Source: Pigmentiphaga daeguensis (lineage in GTDB: Bacteria > Pseudomonadota > Gammaproteobacteria > Burkholderiales > Burkholderiaceae_B). From it: a DNA stretch of 64,000 bases. This document shows positions 17,876 through 26,922 of this stretch, in pieces. The notes beneath the pieces were generated by a model. The model saw only the letters and a program-made list of their open reading frames with translations, was not told where the DNA came from and ran no database searches. Position 1 is the stretch's first letter; every line of letters starts with the position of its first letter. The DNA is taken from NCBI RefSeq assembly GCF_039523035.1, contig NZ_BAAAEN010000004.1, forward strand, positions 257,323 through 321,322. Direction: 5' to 3'. The translations under genes were made by a program, and so were the position numbers.

Positions 17876-18261
17876 AACCCTGTTCCGATCCGGGCATCGT
17901 CGTCCGCGGCCTGATGCTGCTGGCGGCGCTGCTCTGCCTGGCCCTGGGCATCGTCGGCATCTTCGTGCCGGGCCTGCCGACCACGGTCTTCGTCCTGCTG
18001 GCGGCCTGGTTCGCGGCCCGTGGATCGCCCCGCCTGCTGGCCTGGCTGGAACGCCACCCGGTCTTCGGCGCCATGATCCGCAACTGGCGCACGGACCGCT
18101 CCGTCAGCCGCCGGGCCAAATGGAGCGCCACCATCACCATGGCCCTGTGCGCCGCCATCCTCTTCATCGCCCCCGTGCCGCGCTGGGCCGCCGGACTGTC
18201 CACCGCCATCATGCTGACGGTGGCCATATGGCTATGGATGAGACCCGAGCCACACTGCTAG
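17872..18261 (+). CDS. DUF454 (YbaN-family) inner membrane protein
   Basis: 129 aa from a GTG that overlaps the helicase stop (GTGA), indicating translational coupling. Three membrane segments: residues 12-50 (two, with GIVGIFVPGLPTTVFVLLA, the family signature) and 80-122. The SPRLLAWLERHPVFGAMIRNW loop is conserved in the family. Function unknown. It is followed directly by a composite repeat. Confidence 0.88.
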   Translation: MKPCSDPGIVVRGLMLLAALLCLALGIVGIFVPGLPTTVFVLLAAWFAARGSPRLLAWLERHPVFGAMIRNWRTDRSVSRRAKWSATITMALCAAILFIAPVPRWAAGLSTAIMLTVAIWLWMRPEPHC

Positions 18262-18350
18262 GGAACCCACCCCCTACGCCCTTCGGGCGCCCCCTCAAGG
18301 GGGCGGCGCTGGCGGACCGGCAGAGCCGGATCCGCGGCGCCCTGGGATAC
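18262..18350 (+). repeat. GC-rich composite intergenic repeat, copy R2
   Basis: Begins at the DUF454 stop codon with caccccctacgcccttcggg, then a ccccctcaaggggg stem, then cggaccggcagagccggatcc. This is the same order of modules, in the same orientation to the upstream gene, as R1. It fills the gap between convergent DUF454 and cysN and may terminate both. Confidence 0.7.
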
Positions 18351-18353
18351 CAG

Positions 18354-19676
18354 TCAGTGCGCGGAGAGAGATGTCAGCCGGATCAAGCCGGCCGCGGCCG
18401 TCTGGTGCGTGGCTTCGTCGATCAGGATGAATGCCCCGGTGGCCGCGATGTCGTCGTAGGCGTCCAGCGCCAGCGCATCGCGGGTGGCGATTTCCACGCG
18501 GCCGATGTCGTTCATCGCGAACGGCGCGTCGGCCGCCGGGACCTCGCCAAGCTCGTGGATGTCGCGCCGCGCCAGCACCGACTTGATCTTGGCCGAGGTC
18601 AGGCGAGTACCGTGCTTGAGCAGGTACTTGCGCGCGGGATTCAGGGCCTGGGTATCCAGCCAGCAGATCTCGGCCTGGAACTGCCGCGCCACGGCCGCCG
18701 GCGCCGACGCATGCACCAGCACATCGCCACGCGACACGTCCACGTCCTCGTCCAGCACGACGGTGACGGAATCGCCGGCGACGGCGGCCTCCACCTCCCC
18801 GCCGTGGACGACCAGCGACTTCACCGTCGCCGCCACGCCCGAGGGCTGGACCAGCACGCGGTCGCCCACGGCCAGCGTGCCGCTGGCGACCTGTCCCATG
18901 TAGCCACGGAAATCGTCGGCCCGGTCGCCGCCATGGCGCGCGACCAGTTGCACCGGGAAGCGCAGGGCCTTGCCGGAAGCGTCCGTGCGCACATCCAGCG
19001 CCTCGAGCAGTTCGAGCAGCGCCGGCCCCTGGTACCAGGGCGTGCGTCCGGACTTGCCGACGACGTTGTCGCCGGTCAGGGCCGACAGCGGCAGGACGTG
19101 GAAGCCGGCGATGCCCAGCTTCGCGGCCAGCGCCGCATAGGCCTCGCGGATGCGCTCGAACACCTCGCGGCTCCACTCGACCAGGTCCATCTTGTTGACC
19201 GCCACCACGATGTGGCGGATGCCCAGCAAGTGCGCCAGGGTACTGTGGCGCTTGGTCTGCGTCAGCAGCTGGCCATCCGCCGCCCGGGTCGCGTCGATCA
19301 GGATGATCGCGACGTCTGCCGTGGATGCGCCGGTCACCATGTTGCGCGTGTATTGTTCGTGCCCCGGGGCGTCGGCGATGATGAACTTGCGCACCGGCGT
19401 CGAGAAATAGCGGTACGCCACGTCGATCGTGATGCCCTGCTCGCGCTCGGCTTCCAGCCCGTCGGTCAGCAGCGACAGGTCGATGGTATCGCCCACCGTG
19501 CGCTTGTACTTGGCGCGCGAGATCGCGTCGAGCTGGTCGGCGAAGATGCCCTTGCTGTCGTACAGCAGCCGGCCGATCAGCGTCGACTTCCCATCGTCCA
19601 CCGAACCGGCGGTGATCAGGCGCAGCACGCCCTTGTCGGCGGCGGAAAAAAATGCGGAATCGGTCATGGCGTTCAT
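18354..19676 (-). CDS. cysN: Sulfate adenylyltransferase subunit 1 (GTPase)
   Basis: 440 aa from the ATG at 19676, sharing one base with the cysD stop. GTP-binding motifs: GSVDDGKST (G1), DAPGHEQY (G3), NKMDLVEW (G4), followed by EF-Tu-like beta barrels. With CysD it forms APS from sulfate and ATP, driven by GTP. There is no fused CysC kinase domain; together with a short CysH this suggests direct APS reduction. Last gene of the cys operon. Confidence 0.97.
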   Translation of the reverse strand: MNAMTDSAFFSAADKGVLRLITAGSVDDGKSTLIGRLLYDSKGIFADQLDAISRAKYKRTVGDTIDLSLLTDGLEAEREQGITIDVAYRYFSTPVRKFIIADAPGHEQYTRNMVTGASTADVAIILIDATRAADGQLLTQTKRHSTLAHLLGIRHIVVAVNKMDLVEWSREVFERIREAYAALAAKLGIAGFHVLPLSALTGDNVVGKSGRTPWYQGPALLELLEALDVRTDASGKALRFPVQLVARHGGDRADDFRGYMGQVASGTLAVGDRVLVQPSGVAATVKSLVVHGGEVEAAVAGDSVTVVLDEDVDVSRGDVLVHASAPAAVARQFQAEICWLDTQALNPARKYLLKHGTRLTSAKIKSVLARRDIHELGEVPAADAPFAMNDIGRVEIATRDALALDAYDDIAATGAFILIDEATHQTAAAGLIRLTSLSAH

Positions 19677-20590
19677 CAGAAATATCCTTCCTTCTTGCGG
19701 CGCTCCATCGAGGCTTCCGAGGTCTGGTCGTCCATGCGGGTGGCGCCGCGCTCGGTGATGTCCGTCACCGCCGTCTCGGCGATGATGGCCAGCGGATCCG
19801 CGGCCTCGGAGGCCACCGGGCAGGTGCACGAAATGTCGCCCACCGTACGAAAACGCACCGTCAGATTCTCGACCGATTCGCCCTCTTGTGGCGGCGTGAG
19901 CGGCGTCACCGGCACCAGCAGGCCCTTGCGCCGCACCACGTCCCGCTGGTGCGCGTAGTAGATCGACGGCAGCGCGAGGTTCTCGCGCGCGATGTACTGC
20001 CACACGTCCAGCTCGGTCCAGTTCGAAATGGGGAACACGCGCATGTTCTCGCCGGCGTGGACCCGCGTGTTGTACAGGTTCCAGACCTCGGGGCGCTGGG
20101 CCTTGGGATTCCATTGGCCGAACTCGTCGCGGAACGAGAAGATGCGTTCCTTGGCGCGCGCCTTTTCCTCGTCCCGGCGGGCGCCGCCTATGCAGGCGTC
20201 GAAGCCGAATTCCTCGATCGCCTCCAGCAGCGTGACGGCCTGCGCGGCGTTGCGCGAATCGGTCTCCTTGCGCAGCACGACCGAACCGCGCGCGATGGAA
20301 TCCTCGACGCTGCGCACGATCAGTTGCTCGCCCAGCTCGGCGGCGCGGGCATCGCGAAAGGCGATGACCTCGTCGAAGTTGTGGCCGGTATCGATGTGCA
20401 TCAGCGGGAACGGGAACTTGCCGGGCCGGAAGGCCTTCTCCGCCAGCCTGAGCAGCACGCATGAATCCTTGCCGCCGGAAAACAGCAGAACGGGCCGGGC
20501 ACACTCGGCCGCGACTTCGCGCATGATGAAGATGGCTTCGGATTCCAGCCAGTCGAGATGGCTGCGCGTGGTGTTCAGGATAGCGGGCAT
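19676..20590 (-). CDS. cysD: Sulfate adenylyltransferase subunit 2
   Basis: 304 aa. PP-loop ATP pyrophosphatase motif LLFSGGKDSCVLLRLA, then MHIDTGHNFDEVIAFRD and the GGARRDEEKARAKER segment typical of CysD. Makes adenosine 5'-phosphosulfate with CysN in the cytoplasm. 3 nt after cysH, 1-nt overlap with cysN. Confidence 0.98.
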   Translation of the reverse strand: MPAILNTTRSHLDWLESEAIFIMREVAAECARPVLLFSGGKDSCVLLRLAEKAFRPGKFPFPLMHIDTGHNFDEVIAFRDARAAELGEQLIVRSVEDSIARGSVVLRKETDSRNAAQAVTLLEAIEEFGFDACIGGARRDEEKARAKERIFSFRDEFGQWNPKAQRPEVWNLYNTRVHAGENMRVFPISNWTELDVWQYIARENLALPSIYYAHQRDVVRRKGLLVPVTPLTPPQEGESVENLTVRFRTVGDISCTCPVASEAADPLAIIAETAVTDITERGATRMDDQTSEASMERRKKEGYF

Positions 20591-20593
20591 GAT

Positions 20594-21340
20594 TCAGCCT
20601 GATTGCTTGGTTGTGACGACGGAGACCGGGATGGCCGACAGGTTGCCGGCGTGCAGTCCGCACTCCTTGGAGTCGGACGATTCCCACCACCAGCGACCCG
20701 CGCGCAGGTCCTCGCCGGGCCGGATGGCGCGGGTACAGGGTTCGCAGCCGATCGAGGGATAACCCCGGTCGTGCAGCGGGTTGTAGGGAATGTCCAGCGC
20801 GCGGATGGCGGCCCAGACTTCCTCCTGGGTCCACAGCGCGAGCGGGTTGTACTTGTGCAGCCCGAACACGGGATCGGGCTCGTCCAGCGGCAGTTCACCG
20901 CGGGTCACCGCCTGTTCGCGCCGCTGCCCCGTGATCCAGGCGCTGCGGCCCGCCAGCACGCGCCGCAGCGGCTCGACCTTGCGGATCTCGCAGCAGGCCT
21001 TGCGCAGCTCGACGCTTTCGTAGAAGGCGTTCAGGCCATGGGTGGAAACGTAGCGCTCGACGGCGGCCGGATCGGGCCGCACGACACCGATGCCGCGGCC
21101 GTAGCGCCCCGCGATGCGGTCGACCATCGCGACGGTCTCGGCGTTGAGCCTGCCGGTGTCCAGCGTGAAGATCTCGATGGCCAACCCGCCATCCAGGATG
21201 GCATGGGTCAACAGCATGTCCTCGGCGGCCAGCGACGAGGCCAGCGCCACGTCGGCATGCGCGCGGGCGATGCCGCCCAGCCGGTCGACCAGTTCGGACC
21301 AGCGTTGCGACGGGAAGGAAGAAGTGGTCACGGCGGCCAT
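20594..21340 (-). CDS. cysH: Adenylyl-sulfate (APS) reductase, assimilatory
   Basis: 248 aa. PP-loop-like N-terminus (ALASSLAAEDMLLTHAI), FTLDTGRL, and a CC pair in RKACCEIRK plus CxxC in GCEPCTR: this four-cysteine set binds a [4Fe-4S] cluster and marks the APS-type enzyme rather than the PAPS type of E. coli. The catalytic Cys is in SKECGLH near the end. Reduces APS to sulfite with thioredoxin. 3-nt spacers to cysA and cysD. Confidence 0.97.
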   Translation of the reverse strand: MAAVTTSSFPSQRWSELVDRLGGIARAHADVALASSLAAEDMLLTHAILDGGLAIEIFTLDTGRLNAETVAMVDRIAGRYGRGIGVVRPDPAAVERYVSTHGLNAFYESVELRKACCEIRKVEPLRRVLAGRSAWITGQRREQAVTRGELPLDEPDPVFGLHKYNPLALWTQEEVWAAIRALDIPYNPLHDRGYPSIGCEPCTRAIRPGEDLRAGRWWWESSDSKECGLHAGNLSAIPVSVVTTKQSG

Positions 21341-21343
21341 GGC

Positions 21344-22402
21344 TCAGGTAAGAAAGACTTGCGCGTTGCGCGGCTTGACGACCAGCGCCTCGCCGCCCTT
21401 CAGGTCGAGCTGGCGGAAGACCTCGGCGGGCAGTTCCACCTCGACCGGCTGGTCCGACCCCTGGCGGGTGAGTTCCAGGTAGGCGCTGGGCCCCGACAGG
21501 TAGGCGCGGTTGAACGTGGTGACCAGGCCGATGTCGCCATCGCTGTAGCGCTGCACGTCGAATTCGTGCGGCCGGATGTAGGCCGTGGCCTTGGCATGCT
21601 GGGCGTCGGCCAGGTCCGGCGTGGGAATGGTCAGCCCGTCCGCGTGCAGCACGCCGGCATGGGCCTGCCCGTGGAACTGGTTGACGTCCCCCAGGAAACC
21701 ATAGACGAAAGGCGTGGCGGGCCGTTCCCAGACCTCGGTGGGCGTGCCCACCTGCTCGATGCGGCCCGCGTTCATCAGGACCACCCGGTCGGCCACCTCC
21801 AGCGCCTCTTCCTGGTCGTGGGTGACGAACACGCTGGCCACGTGCAGTTCATCGTGCAGGCGTCGCAGCCAGCGGCGCAGTTCCTTGCGCACCTTGGCGT
21901 CCAGCGCGCCGAACGGCTCGTCCAGCAGCAGCACCCGCGGCTCGACGGCCAGCGCCCGCGCCAGCGCGATACGCTGGCGCTGCCCGCCCGACAGCTGCGA
22001 GGGATAGCGGTCGGCCAGCCAGTCCAGCTGGACCAGGTTCAGCAACTGGTGGACCTTGTCCTTGATCTGCGCCTCGGACGGGCGTTGCCCGCGCGGTTTG
22101 ACGCGCAGGCCGAAGGCGACGTTCTCGAACACGGTCATGTGGCGGAACAGCGCGTAGTGCTGGAACACGAAGCCGACCTGGCGTTCGCGCACGTGCACGT
22201 CGGTGGCGTCTTCACCCGAGAAATAGACGCTGCCCTCGTCGGGCGTCTCGAGCCCGGCGATGATGCGCAGCAGGGTCGTCTTGCCGCAGCCCGACGGCCC
22301 GAGCAGCGCGACCAGCTCGCCCGACTCGATGTGCAGGGACACATCCTTGAGGGCATGGAAGTTTCCGAAACGCTTGGAGAGATGACGAACTTCGATACTC
22401 AT
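21344..22402 (-). CDS. cysA: Sulfate/thiosulfate ABC transporter ATP-binding protein
   Basis: 352 aa. Walker A GPSGCGKTTLL, signature LSGGQRQR, Walker B VLLLDEPFGALD, and H-loop FVTHDQEEA; a C-terminal TOBE-like barrel from about residue 240. Forms the ATPase dimer of the CysTWA importer with Sbp. Sits between cysW (22-nt gap) and cysH. Confidence 0.98.
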   Translation of the reverse strand: MSIEVRHLSKRFGNFHALKDVSLHIESGELVALLGPSGCGKTTLLRIIAGLETPDEGSVYFSGEDATDVHVRERQVGFVFQHYALFRHMTVFENVAFGLRVKPRGQRPSEAQIKDKVHQLLNLVQLDWLADRYPSQLSGGQRQRIALARALAVEPRVLLLDEPFGALDAKVRKELRRWLRRLHDELHVASVFVTHDQEEALEVADRVVLMNAGRIEQVGTPTEVWERPATPFVYGFLGDVNQFHGQAHAGVLHADGLTIPTPDLADAQHAKATAYIRPHEFDVQRYSDGDIGLVTTFNRAYLSGPSAYLELTRQGSDQPVEVELPAEVFRQLDLKGGEALVVKPRNAQVFLT

Positions 22403-22424
22403 GTCTTTTACCTTCCCGGGACGG

Positions 22425-23324
22425 TCAGCCGGCCACCTTCAGTTGCAACGGCGCGGCGCCTGGAAATTCGGAGGGGAGCGCCTGGTCCTTGAGTTGCCGG
22501 CCGCCGCGCCACTCGACCACGCTCTTGAGGACCAGCGTGACCAGGGCCAGCAGCGCGAGCACCGAGGCAACCGCGAACGAGGCTTGATAGGCATATTCGT
22601 TGTAGAGGATTTCCACGTGCAACGGAATGGTGTTGGTCAGGCCGCGGACATGGCCCGACACCACCGATACCGCGCCGAATTCTCCCATGGCCCGGGCGTT
22701 ACACAGAATCACCCCGTACAAGAGGCCCCATTTGATGTTGGGCAGCGTCACGCGGCGGAACATCTGCCAGCCGGAGGCGCCCAGGGTAAGCGCCGCCTGT
22801 TCTTCCTCGCTGCCCTGGGCCTGCATGAGCGGAATCAGCTCGCGGGCGACGAACGGGAAAGTCACGAACAGCGTGGCCAGCACCACGCCGGGAACGGCGT
22901 AGACCACCTTCAGGTCGTAGGCCTTGAGCAGCGGTCCCAGCCAGCCGTGCGAGCCGAACAGCAGCACATAGATCAATCCCGCGACCACCGGCGAGACCGA
23001 GAACGGCAGGTCGATCAGCGTGACCAGCGCCTGCTTGCCGCGGAACTGGAACTTGGTGATGGCCCAGGCCGCCGCCACGCCCAGCGCCAGGTTCAGCGGC
23101 ACGGCGATGGCCGCCACCAGCAGCGTCAGCCGGATCGCGGCCAGCGCGTCGGGCTCGACCAGGGCTTGCGCATACAGCTCCCAGCCCTTCTTCAGCGCCT
23201 CGGAGAACACCACCGCCAGCGGCAGCAGCAGGAACAGCGCGAGAAAGCCCAGCGACACCACGAGCAGCAGGCGCCGCACCCAGGCGGGTTCATCGAGGTG
23301 GACGGGCCGGATGGAGTTGCTCAT
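22425..23324 (-). CDS. cysW: Sulfate ABC transporter permease CysW
   Basis: 299 aa from the ATG at 23324, overlapping the cysT stop by 4 nt (ATGA). Six predicted membrane segments; the EAA loop for contact with CysA is in ELIPLMQAQGSEEEQAALTLGASG, followed by the WQMFRRVTLPNI segment. Pairs with CysT in the inner membrane. Confidence 0.97.
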   Translation of the reverse strand: MSNSIRPVHLDEPAWVRRLLLVVSLGFLALFLLLPLAVVFSEALKKGWELYAQALVEPDALAAIRLTLLVAAIAVPLNLALGVAAAWAITKFQFRGKQALVTLIDLPFSVSPVVAGLIYVLLFGSHGWLGPLLKAYDLKVVYAVPGVVLATLFVTFPFVARELIPLMQAQGSEEEQAALTLGASGWQMFRRVTLPNIKWGLLYGVILCNARAMGEFGAVSVVSGHVRGLTNTIPLHVEILYNEYAYQASFAVASVLALLALVTLVLKSVVEWRGGRQLKDQALPSEFPGAAPLQLKVAG

Positions 23325-24211
23325 AGGTTCTTCCCCAGGCCGCGCCGCGCCTGCCACCATTGCAGCAGGTTGATGAACAGCAGCAGCACGAAGGACAGCA
23401 GCAACATGACCAGGGCGATCGAGGCCGCGCCGGCATAGTCGTACTGTTCGAGCTTGGTGATGATGAGCAGCGGCGTGATCTCGGACACCATGGGCATGTT
23501 GCCGGCGATGAAGACCACCGAGCCGTACTCGCCCACGGCCCGCGCGAAGGCCAGCGCGAAGCCGGTCAGCAAGGCCGGCAGGATCGTGGGCAGGAGGACC
23601 TTCAGGAAGGTCTGCAGGCGGCTGGCGCCCAGGCTGGCCGCGGCCTCCTCCAGTTCGCGCTCGGCGTCCTCCAGCACCGGCTGCACCGTCCGGACCACGA
23701 ACGGCAGACCGATGAAGATCAGCGCCACGACCACGCCCAGCGGCGTATAGGCCACCTTGATGCCCAGCGGCTCCAGCCAGCGGCCCATCCATCCGTTCGA
23801 GGCATACAGCGCGGTCAGGGCGATGCCCGCCACCGCGGTCGGCAGCGCGAACGGCAGGTCCACCAGCGCGTCGACGATCTTCTTGCCCGGGAACTCGTAG
23901 CGCACCAGCGTCCAGGCCACAGCCAGCCCGGCCACCAGGTTGACCAGCGCCGCCAGCAGCGCGGCGCCGAAAGTCAGCCGGTACGATGCCAGCACGCGGG
24001 GCGCGGTCACCGCCGTCCAGAACGTCTCCCAGTCCAGGGTCGCGCTCTTGAAGAACAGCGTGGACAGCGGGATCAGCACGATCAGGCTCAGGTAGAACAC
24101 GGTGAAGCCCATGCTCAGCCCGAACCCGGGCAGCACGCCGAAGCGCCGCGCCCGCCCGGGCCTGGCCAGCGGCGGGTGCAGGATGCCGAGAGTGGAAATG
24201 GAGGCCTTCAA
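23321..24211 (-). CDS. cysT: Sulfate ABC transporter permease CysT (CysU)
   Basis: 296 aa with six membrane segments. The EAA-loop region reads EDAERELEEAAASLGASRLQ, and LPTAVAGIALTALY is typical of CysT. Overlaps sbp by 4 nt and cysW by 4 nt, so the transporter genes are translationally coupled. Confidence 0.97.
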   Translation of the reverse strand: MKASISTLGILHPPLARPGRARRFGVLPGFGLSMGFTVFYLSLIVLIPLSTLFFKSATLDWETFWTAVTAPRVLASYRLTFGAALLAALVNLVAGLAVAWTLVRYEFPGKKIVDALVDLPFALPTAVAGIALTALYASNGWMGRWLEPLGIKVAYTPLGVVVALIFIGLPFVVRTVQPVLEDAERELEEAAASLGASRLQTFLKVLLPTILPALLTGFALAFARAVGEYGSVVFIAGNMPMVSEITPLLIITKLEQYDYAGAASIALVMLLLSFVLLLFINLLQWWQARRGLGKNL

Positions 24212-25242
24212 CGCTTGCCCGGCTGGTAGAGCTGATCGAACGTGCCGCCATCCTCGAAGTGGGTCTTCTGGGCCTTCTGCCAGCCGCCGAAGACGTCATC
24301 GATCGTGATCAGGTTGACCTTGGGGAACGCCGAGGCGTACTTGGCGGCCACCTCGGGATTGCGGGGACGGTAGTAGTTCCTGGCGATGATCTCCTGCGCG
24401 TCCTTGGTGTACAGGTACTCCAGGTAGGCCTGCGCGGCCTGGCGCGTGCCTTTCTTGTCGACGTTCTTGTCGACCACGGCCACGGGCGGCTCGCACAGGA
24501 TGGACAGCGAGGGCGCGACGATGTCGAACTTGTCCGGCCCCAGTTCCTTCAGCGACAACAGCGCCTCGTTCTCCCAGGCCAGCAGCACGTCGCCCTGGCC
24601 GCGTTCGACGAAGGTCGTGGTGGCGCCGCGCGCGCCGCTGTCGAGCACCGGCACGTGCTTGAACAGCTCGGCGATGAACTCGCGCGCCTTGGCCTCGCTG
24701 CCGCCCGGCTGCTTCAGGGCATAGGCCCAGGCCGCCAGGTAGTTCCAGCGCGCGCCGCCCGAGGTCTTGGGATTGGGCGTGATGACCGAGACGCCGGGCT
24801 TGATCAGGTCGCCCCAGTCCTTGATGCCCTTCGGGTTGCCTTTGCGCACCAGGAACACGATGGTCGAGGTATACGGCGAGCTGTTCTGCGGCAGCCGCTT
24901 CTGCCAATCGGCGGGCAGCAGGTTGCCGCGCGCGTGCAGGGCATCGATGTCATAAGCCAGGGCCAGCGTGACCACGTCGGCGTCCAGGCCGTCGATGACC
25001 GAGCGCGCCTGCGCACCGGAACCGCCATGCGACTGGCGGATGGTCAGGTCCACGCCGGCCTTTTTCTTGTATTCGGCCGCGAACGCCTTGTCCAGATCCT
25101 TGTACAGCTCGCGCGTCGGATCATAGGAAACGTTCAGCAGGGTCTGCTTCTGCTGTGCCGCAACAGGCGACACGGCGGCCGCCATGGCCAGCACGGCGAT
25201 ACCCAGGGTCCTTCCCAGCAATCCGGCCATCCGAGGCTCCAT
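24208..25242 (-). CDS. sbp: Periplasmic sulfate-binding protein
   Basis: 344 aa (340 if started at the fifth codon, 25230, which has the better ggag spacing). Sec signal peptide LGIAVLAMAAAVSPVAAQQ. Mature motifs NVSYDPTRELYKDLDKAF and QSHGGSGAQARSVIDGL are the sulfate-binding-protein signatures (PROSITE prokaryotic sulfate-binding family). First gene of the cys run, divergent from cysB. Confidence 0.97.
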   Translation of the reverse strand: MEPRMAGLLGRTLGIAVLAMAAAVSPVAAQQKQTLLNVSYDPTRELYKDLDKAFAAEYKKKAGVDLTIRQSHGGSGAQARSVIDGLDADVVTLALAYDIDALHARGNLLPADWQKRLPQNSSPYTSTIVFLVRKGNPKGIKDWGDLIKPGVSVITPNPKTSGGARWNYLAAWAYALKQPGGSEAKAREFIAELFKHVPVLDSGARGATTTFVERGQGDVLLAWENEALLSLKELGPDKFDIVAPSLSILCEPPVAVVDKNVDKKGTRQAAQAYLEYLYTKDAQEIIARNYYRPRNPEVAAKYASAFPKVNLITIDDVFGGWQKAQKTHFEDGGTFDQLYQPGKR

Positions 25243-25477
25243 TCCATCTTTTCGAGGAATGCATGGTCGGTCACAAGCCCCATGCTTGGGAACGACATCT
25301 TGGATGGTTACTTATTTCCGACCGGTATAAACCCGCCCCGGCACAGAACAAATACGCCGTTATGCCCGGACGCGCATTAGATCATTTTCAAATTTTCGTT
25401 CTGATTTTTTTGTTTGCGACGCAACATGGCTGATCGCCGCCGGCCTCCGTCGCGCCGGCCCGAGCAGGAGAACCACC
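25243..25477. promoter_or_regulatory. Divergent cysB / sbp-cys operon control region
   Basis: 235-bp AT-richer gap between divergent sbp and cysB. It must hold both promoters and, by family knowledge, CysB sites for activation of the cys operon and autorepression. No single palindrome is convincing; CysB sites are degenerate. Confidence 0.5.
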
Positions 25478-26437
25478 TTGAATTTCCAGCAACTGCGCTC
25501 CGTCCGCGAAGCCCTGCGCCGCAATTTCAACCTGACCGAGGTTGCCAACACCCTGTACACCTCGCAGCCGGGCGTCAGCCGCCAGATACGCGAGCTGGAG
25601 GATGAACTGGGTACGACGATCTTCGAGCGCGCCGGCAAGCGCCTGACCGGGCTGACCGAGCCGGGCAAGGAAATCGTCACGATCATCGAACGCCTGCTGC
25701 TCGAACAGGAGAACCTCAAGCGCGCGGCCCAGGAATTCAGCGCCCGCGACCAGGGGCGGCTGACCATCGCAACGACCCATACGCAGGCCCGCTACGCGCT
25801 GCCGGTGGTCGTGCAGGCGTTCCGGCGCAATTTTCCTCAGGTCCACCTGAACCTGCAGCAGGGCTCGCCCCTGCACATCGCCGAATGGGTGGCCAGCGGC
25901 CAGGCCGACATCGGCATCGCCACCGAAGGGCTGCAGGCCGACGGCAGGTTGTCGACCTTCGCCGGCTACCGGTGGAACCACGTCATCGTCGCGCCGCCAG
26001 GGCATCCCATCCTGGCGCGCGAGCGGCCCACGGTCGAGGAACTGGCCCGGCATCCTCTGATCACCTACGACACGGGTCTGACCGGCCGCTCGCACATCGA
26101 CGAGGCCTTCTCGCGCGCCTCGATCGTGCCGGACATCGTGCTGACGGCGATGGACGCCGACGTGATCAAGACCTATGTATCGGCGGGCCTGGGCATAGGC
26201 ATCATCGCCGCCATGGCCTACGACAGCGAGGAAGACACCAAGCTGCGGTCGCTGGCGGCCGACCATCTGTTCGCCTCGAACATGACGCGCCTGGCGGTGC
26301 GCCGCGGCGCCTATCTTCGCAATTTCGCGATCGCCTTCATCGAGATGTTCGCGCCGCACCTGGATCGCGACACGATCACCGCGCAGCAGGACGAGGACAC
26401 GGCGGCGGCCCGCCAGCCTGAACCGGCCGGGGCCTGA
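25478..26437 (+). CDS. cysB: CysB-type LysR transcriptional regulator
   Basis: 319 aa, the length of CysB rather than of generic LTTRs. HTH: LTEVANTLYTSQPGVSRQI; effector domain begins GRLTIATTHTQARYALP, where the TTHTQARY residues form the sulfate/O-acetylserine pocket in CysB. Starts at TTG (25478) with caggag 7 nt upstream; no in-frame ATG or GTG gives the conserved MNFQQLRSVREA start. Activates the divergent sulfate operon on sulfur limitation, with N-acetylserine as the known inducer. Stop codon abuts the convergent DoxX stop. Confidence 0.95.
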   Translation: MNFQQLRSVREALRRNFNLTEVANTLYTSQPGVSRQIRELEDELGTTIFERAGKRLTGLTEPGKEIVTIIERLLLEQENLKRAAQEFSARDQGRLTIATTHTQARYALPVVVQAFRRNFPQVHLNLQQGSPLHIAEWVASGQADIGIATEGLQADGRLSTFAGYRWNHVIVAPPGHPILARERPTVEELARHPLITYDTGLTGRSHIDEAFSRASIVPDIVLTAMDADVIKTYVSAGLGIGIIAAMAYDSEEDTKLRSLAADHLFASNMTRLAVRRGAYLRNFAIAFIEMFAPHLDRDTITAQQDEDTAAARQPEPAGA

Positions 26438-26845
26438 TCAGTTCAAGGTGCCGCCCTTGCCGCCGGCGCTGAAGCGGCCGGCGCCGATCAGCGCGATGAC
26501 CAGGCCGCCGCAAAGGTAGAGTCCCTGGAGCTCCAGCGTCCAGGCCCCGTTCTTGGCCACGGTGAATACCTGGTTGGAGTGGGCGAGCGCGATGGCCACG
26601 ACCATGTTGATGGCGACCAGCAGGCCGCCGAGCCGGCTGTACAGCCCCACGAGCAGCAGGATGGGGGCGACGATCTCGCCCACGTAGACGAAATAGGCGA
26701 GGAAGGCGGGCAACCCGTGCGAGGCGACGAGCCCCTTCACGAAGCCGATGCCGCCGATGACCTTCGGAATGCCATGCATGAGCATGAGCACCCCTACGAC
26801 CACGCGCAGCAGGAGTTTTCCGAGATCGTCGGCGGTCTGGAGCAT
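26438..26845 (-). CDS. DoxX-family membrane protein
   Basis: 135 aa, four membrane segments; starts GKLLLRVVVGVLMLMHGIPKV, the DoxX signature, with LAYFVYVGEIVAPILLLVG following. Inner membrane; members are linked to oxidative stress or thiosulfate metabolism but mostly uncharacterised. It lies between cysB and a peroxiredoxin gene that is read in the same direction. Confidence 0.92.
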   Translation of the reverse strand: MLQTADDLGKLLLRVVVGVLMLMHGIPKVIGGIGFVKGLVASHGLPAFLAYFVYVGEIVAPILLLVGLYSRLGGLLVAINMVVAIALAHSNQVFTVAKNGAWTLELQGLYLCGGLVIALIGAGRFSAGGKGGTLN

Positions 26846-26922
26846 GGGAGTCCTGTCGAAAGGAAACGAAGGCCCGCATTACAGCACATGTGCGTGACAC
26901 GGGCACTTCTTCCGCCGCGGAC

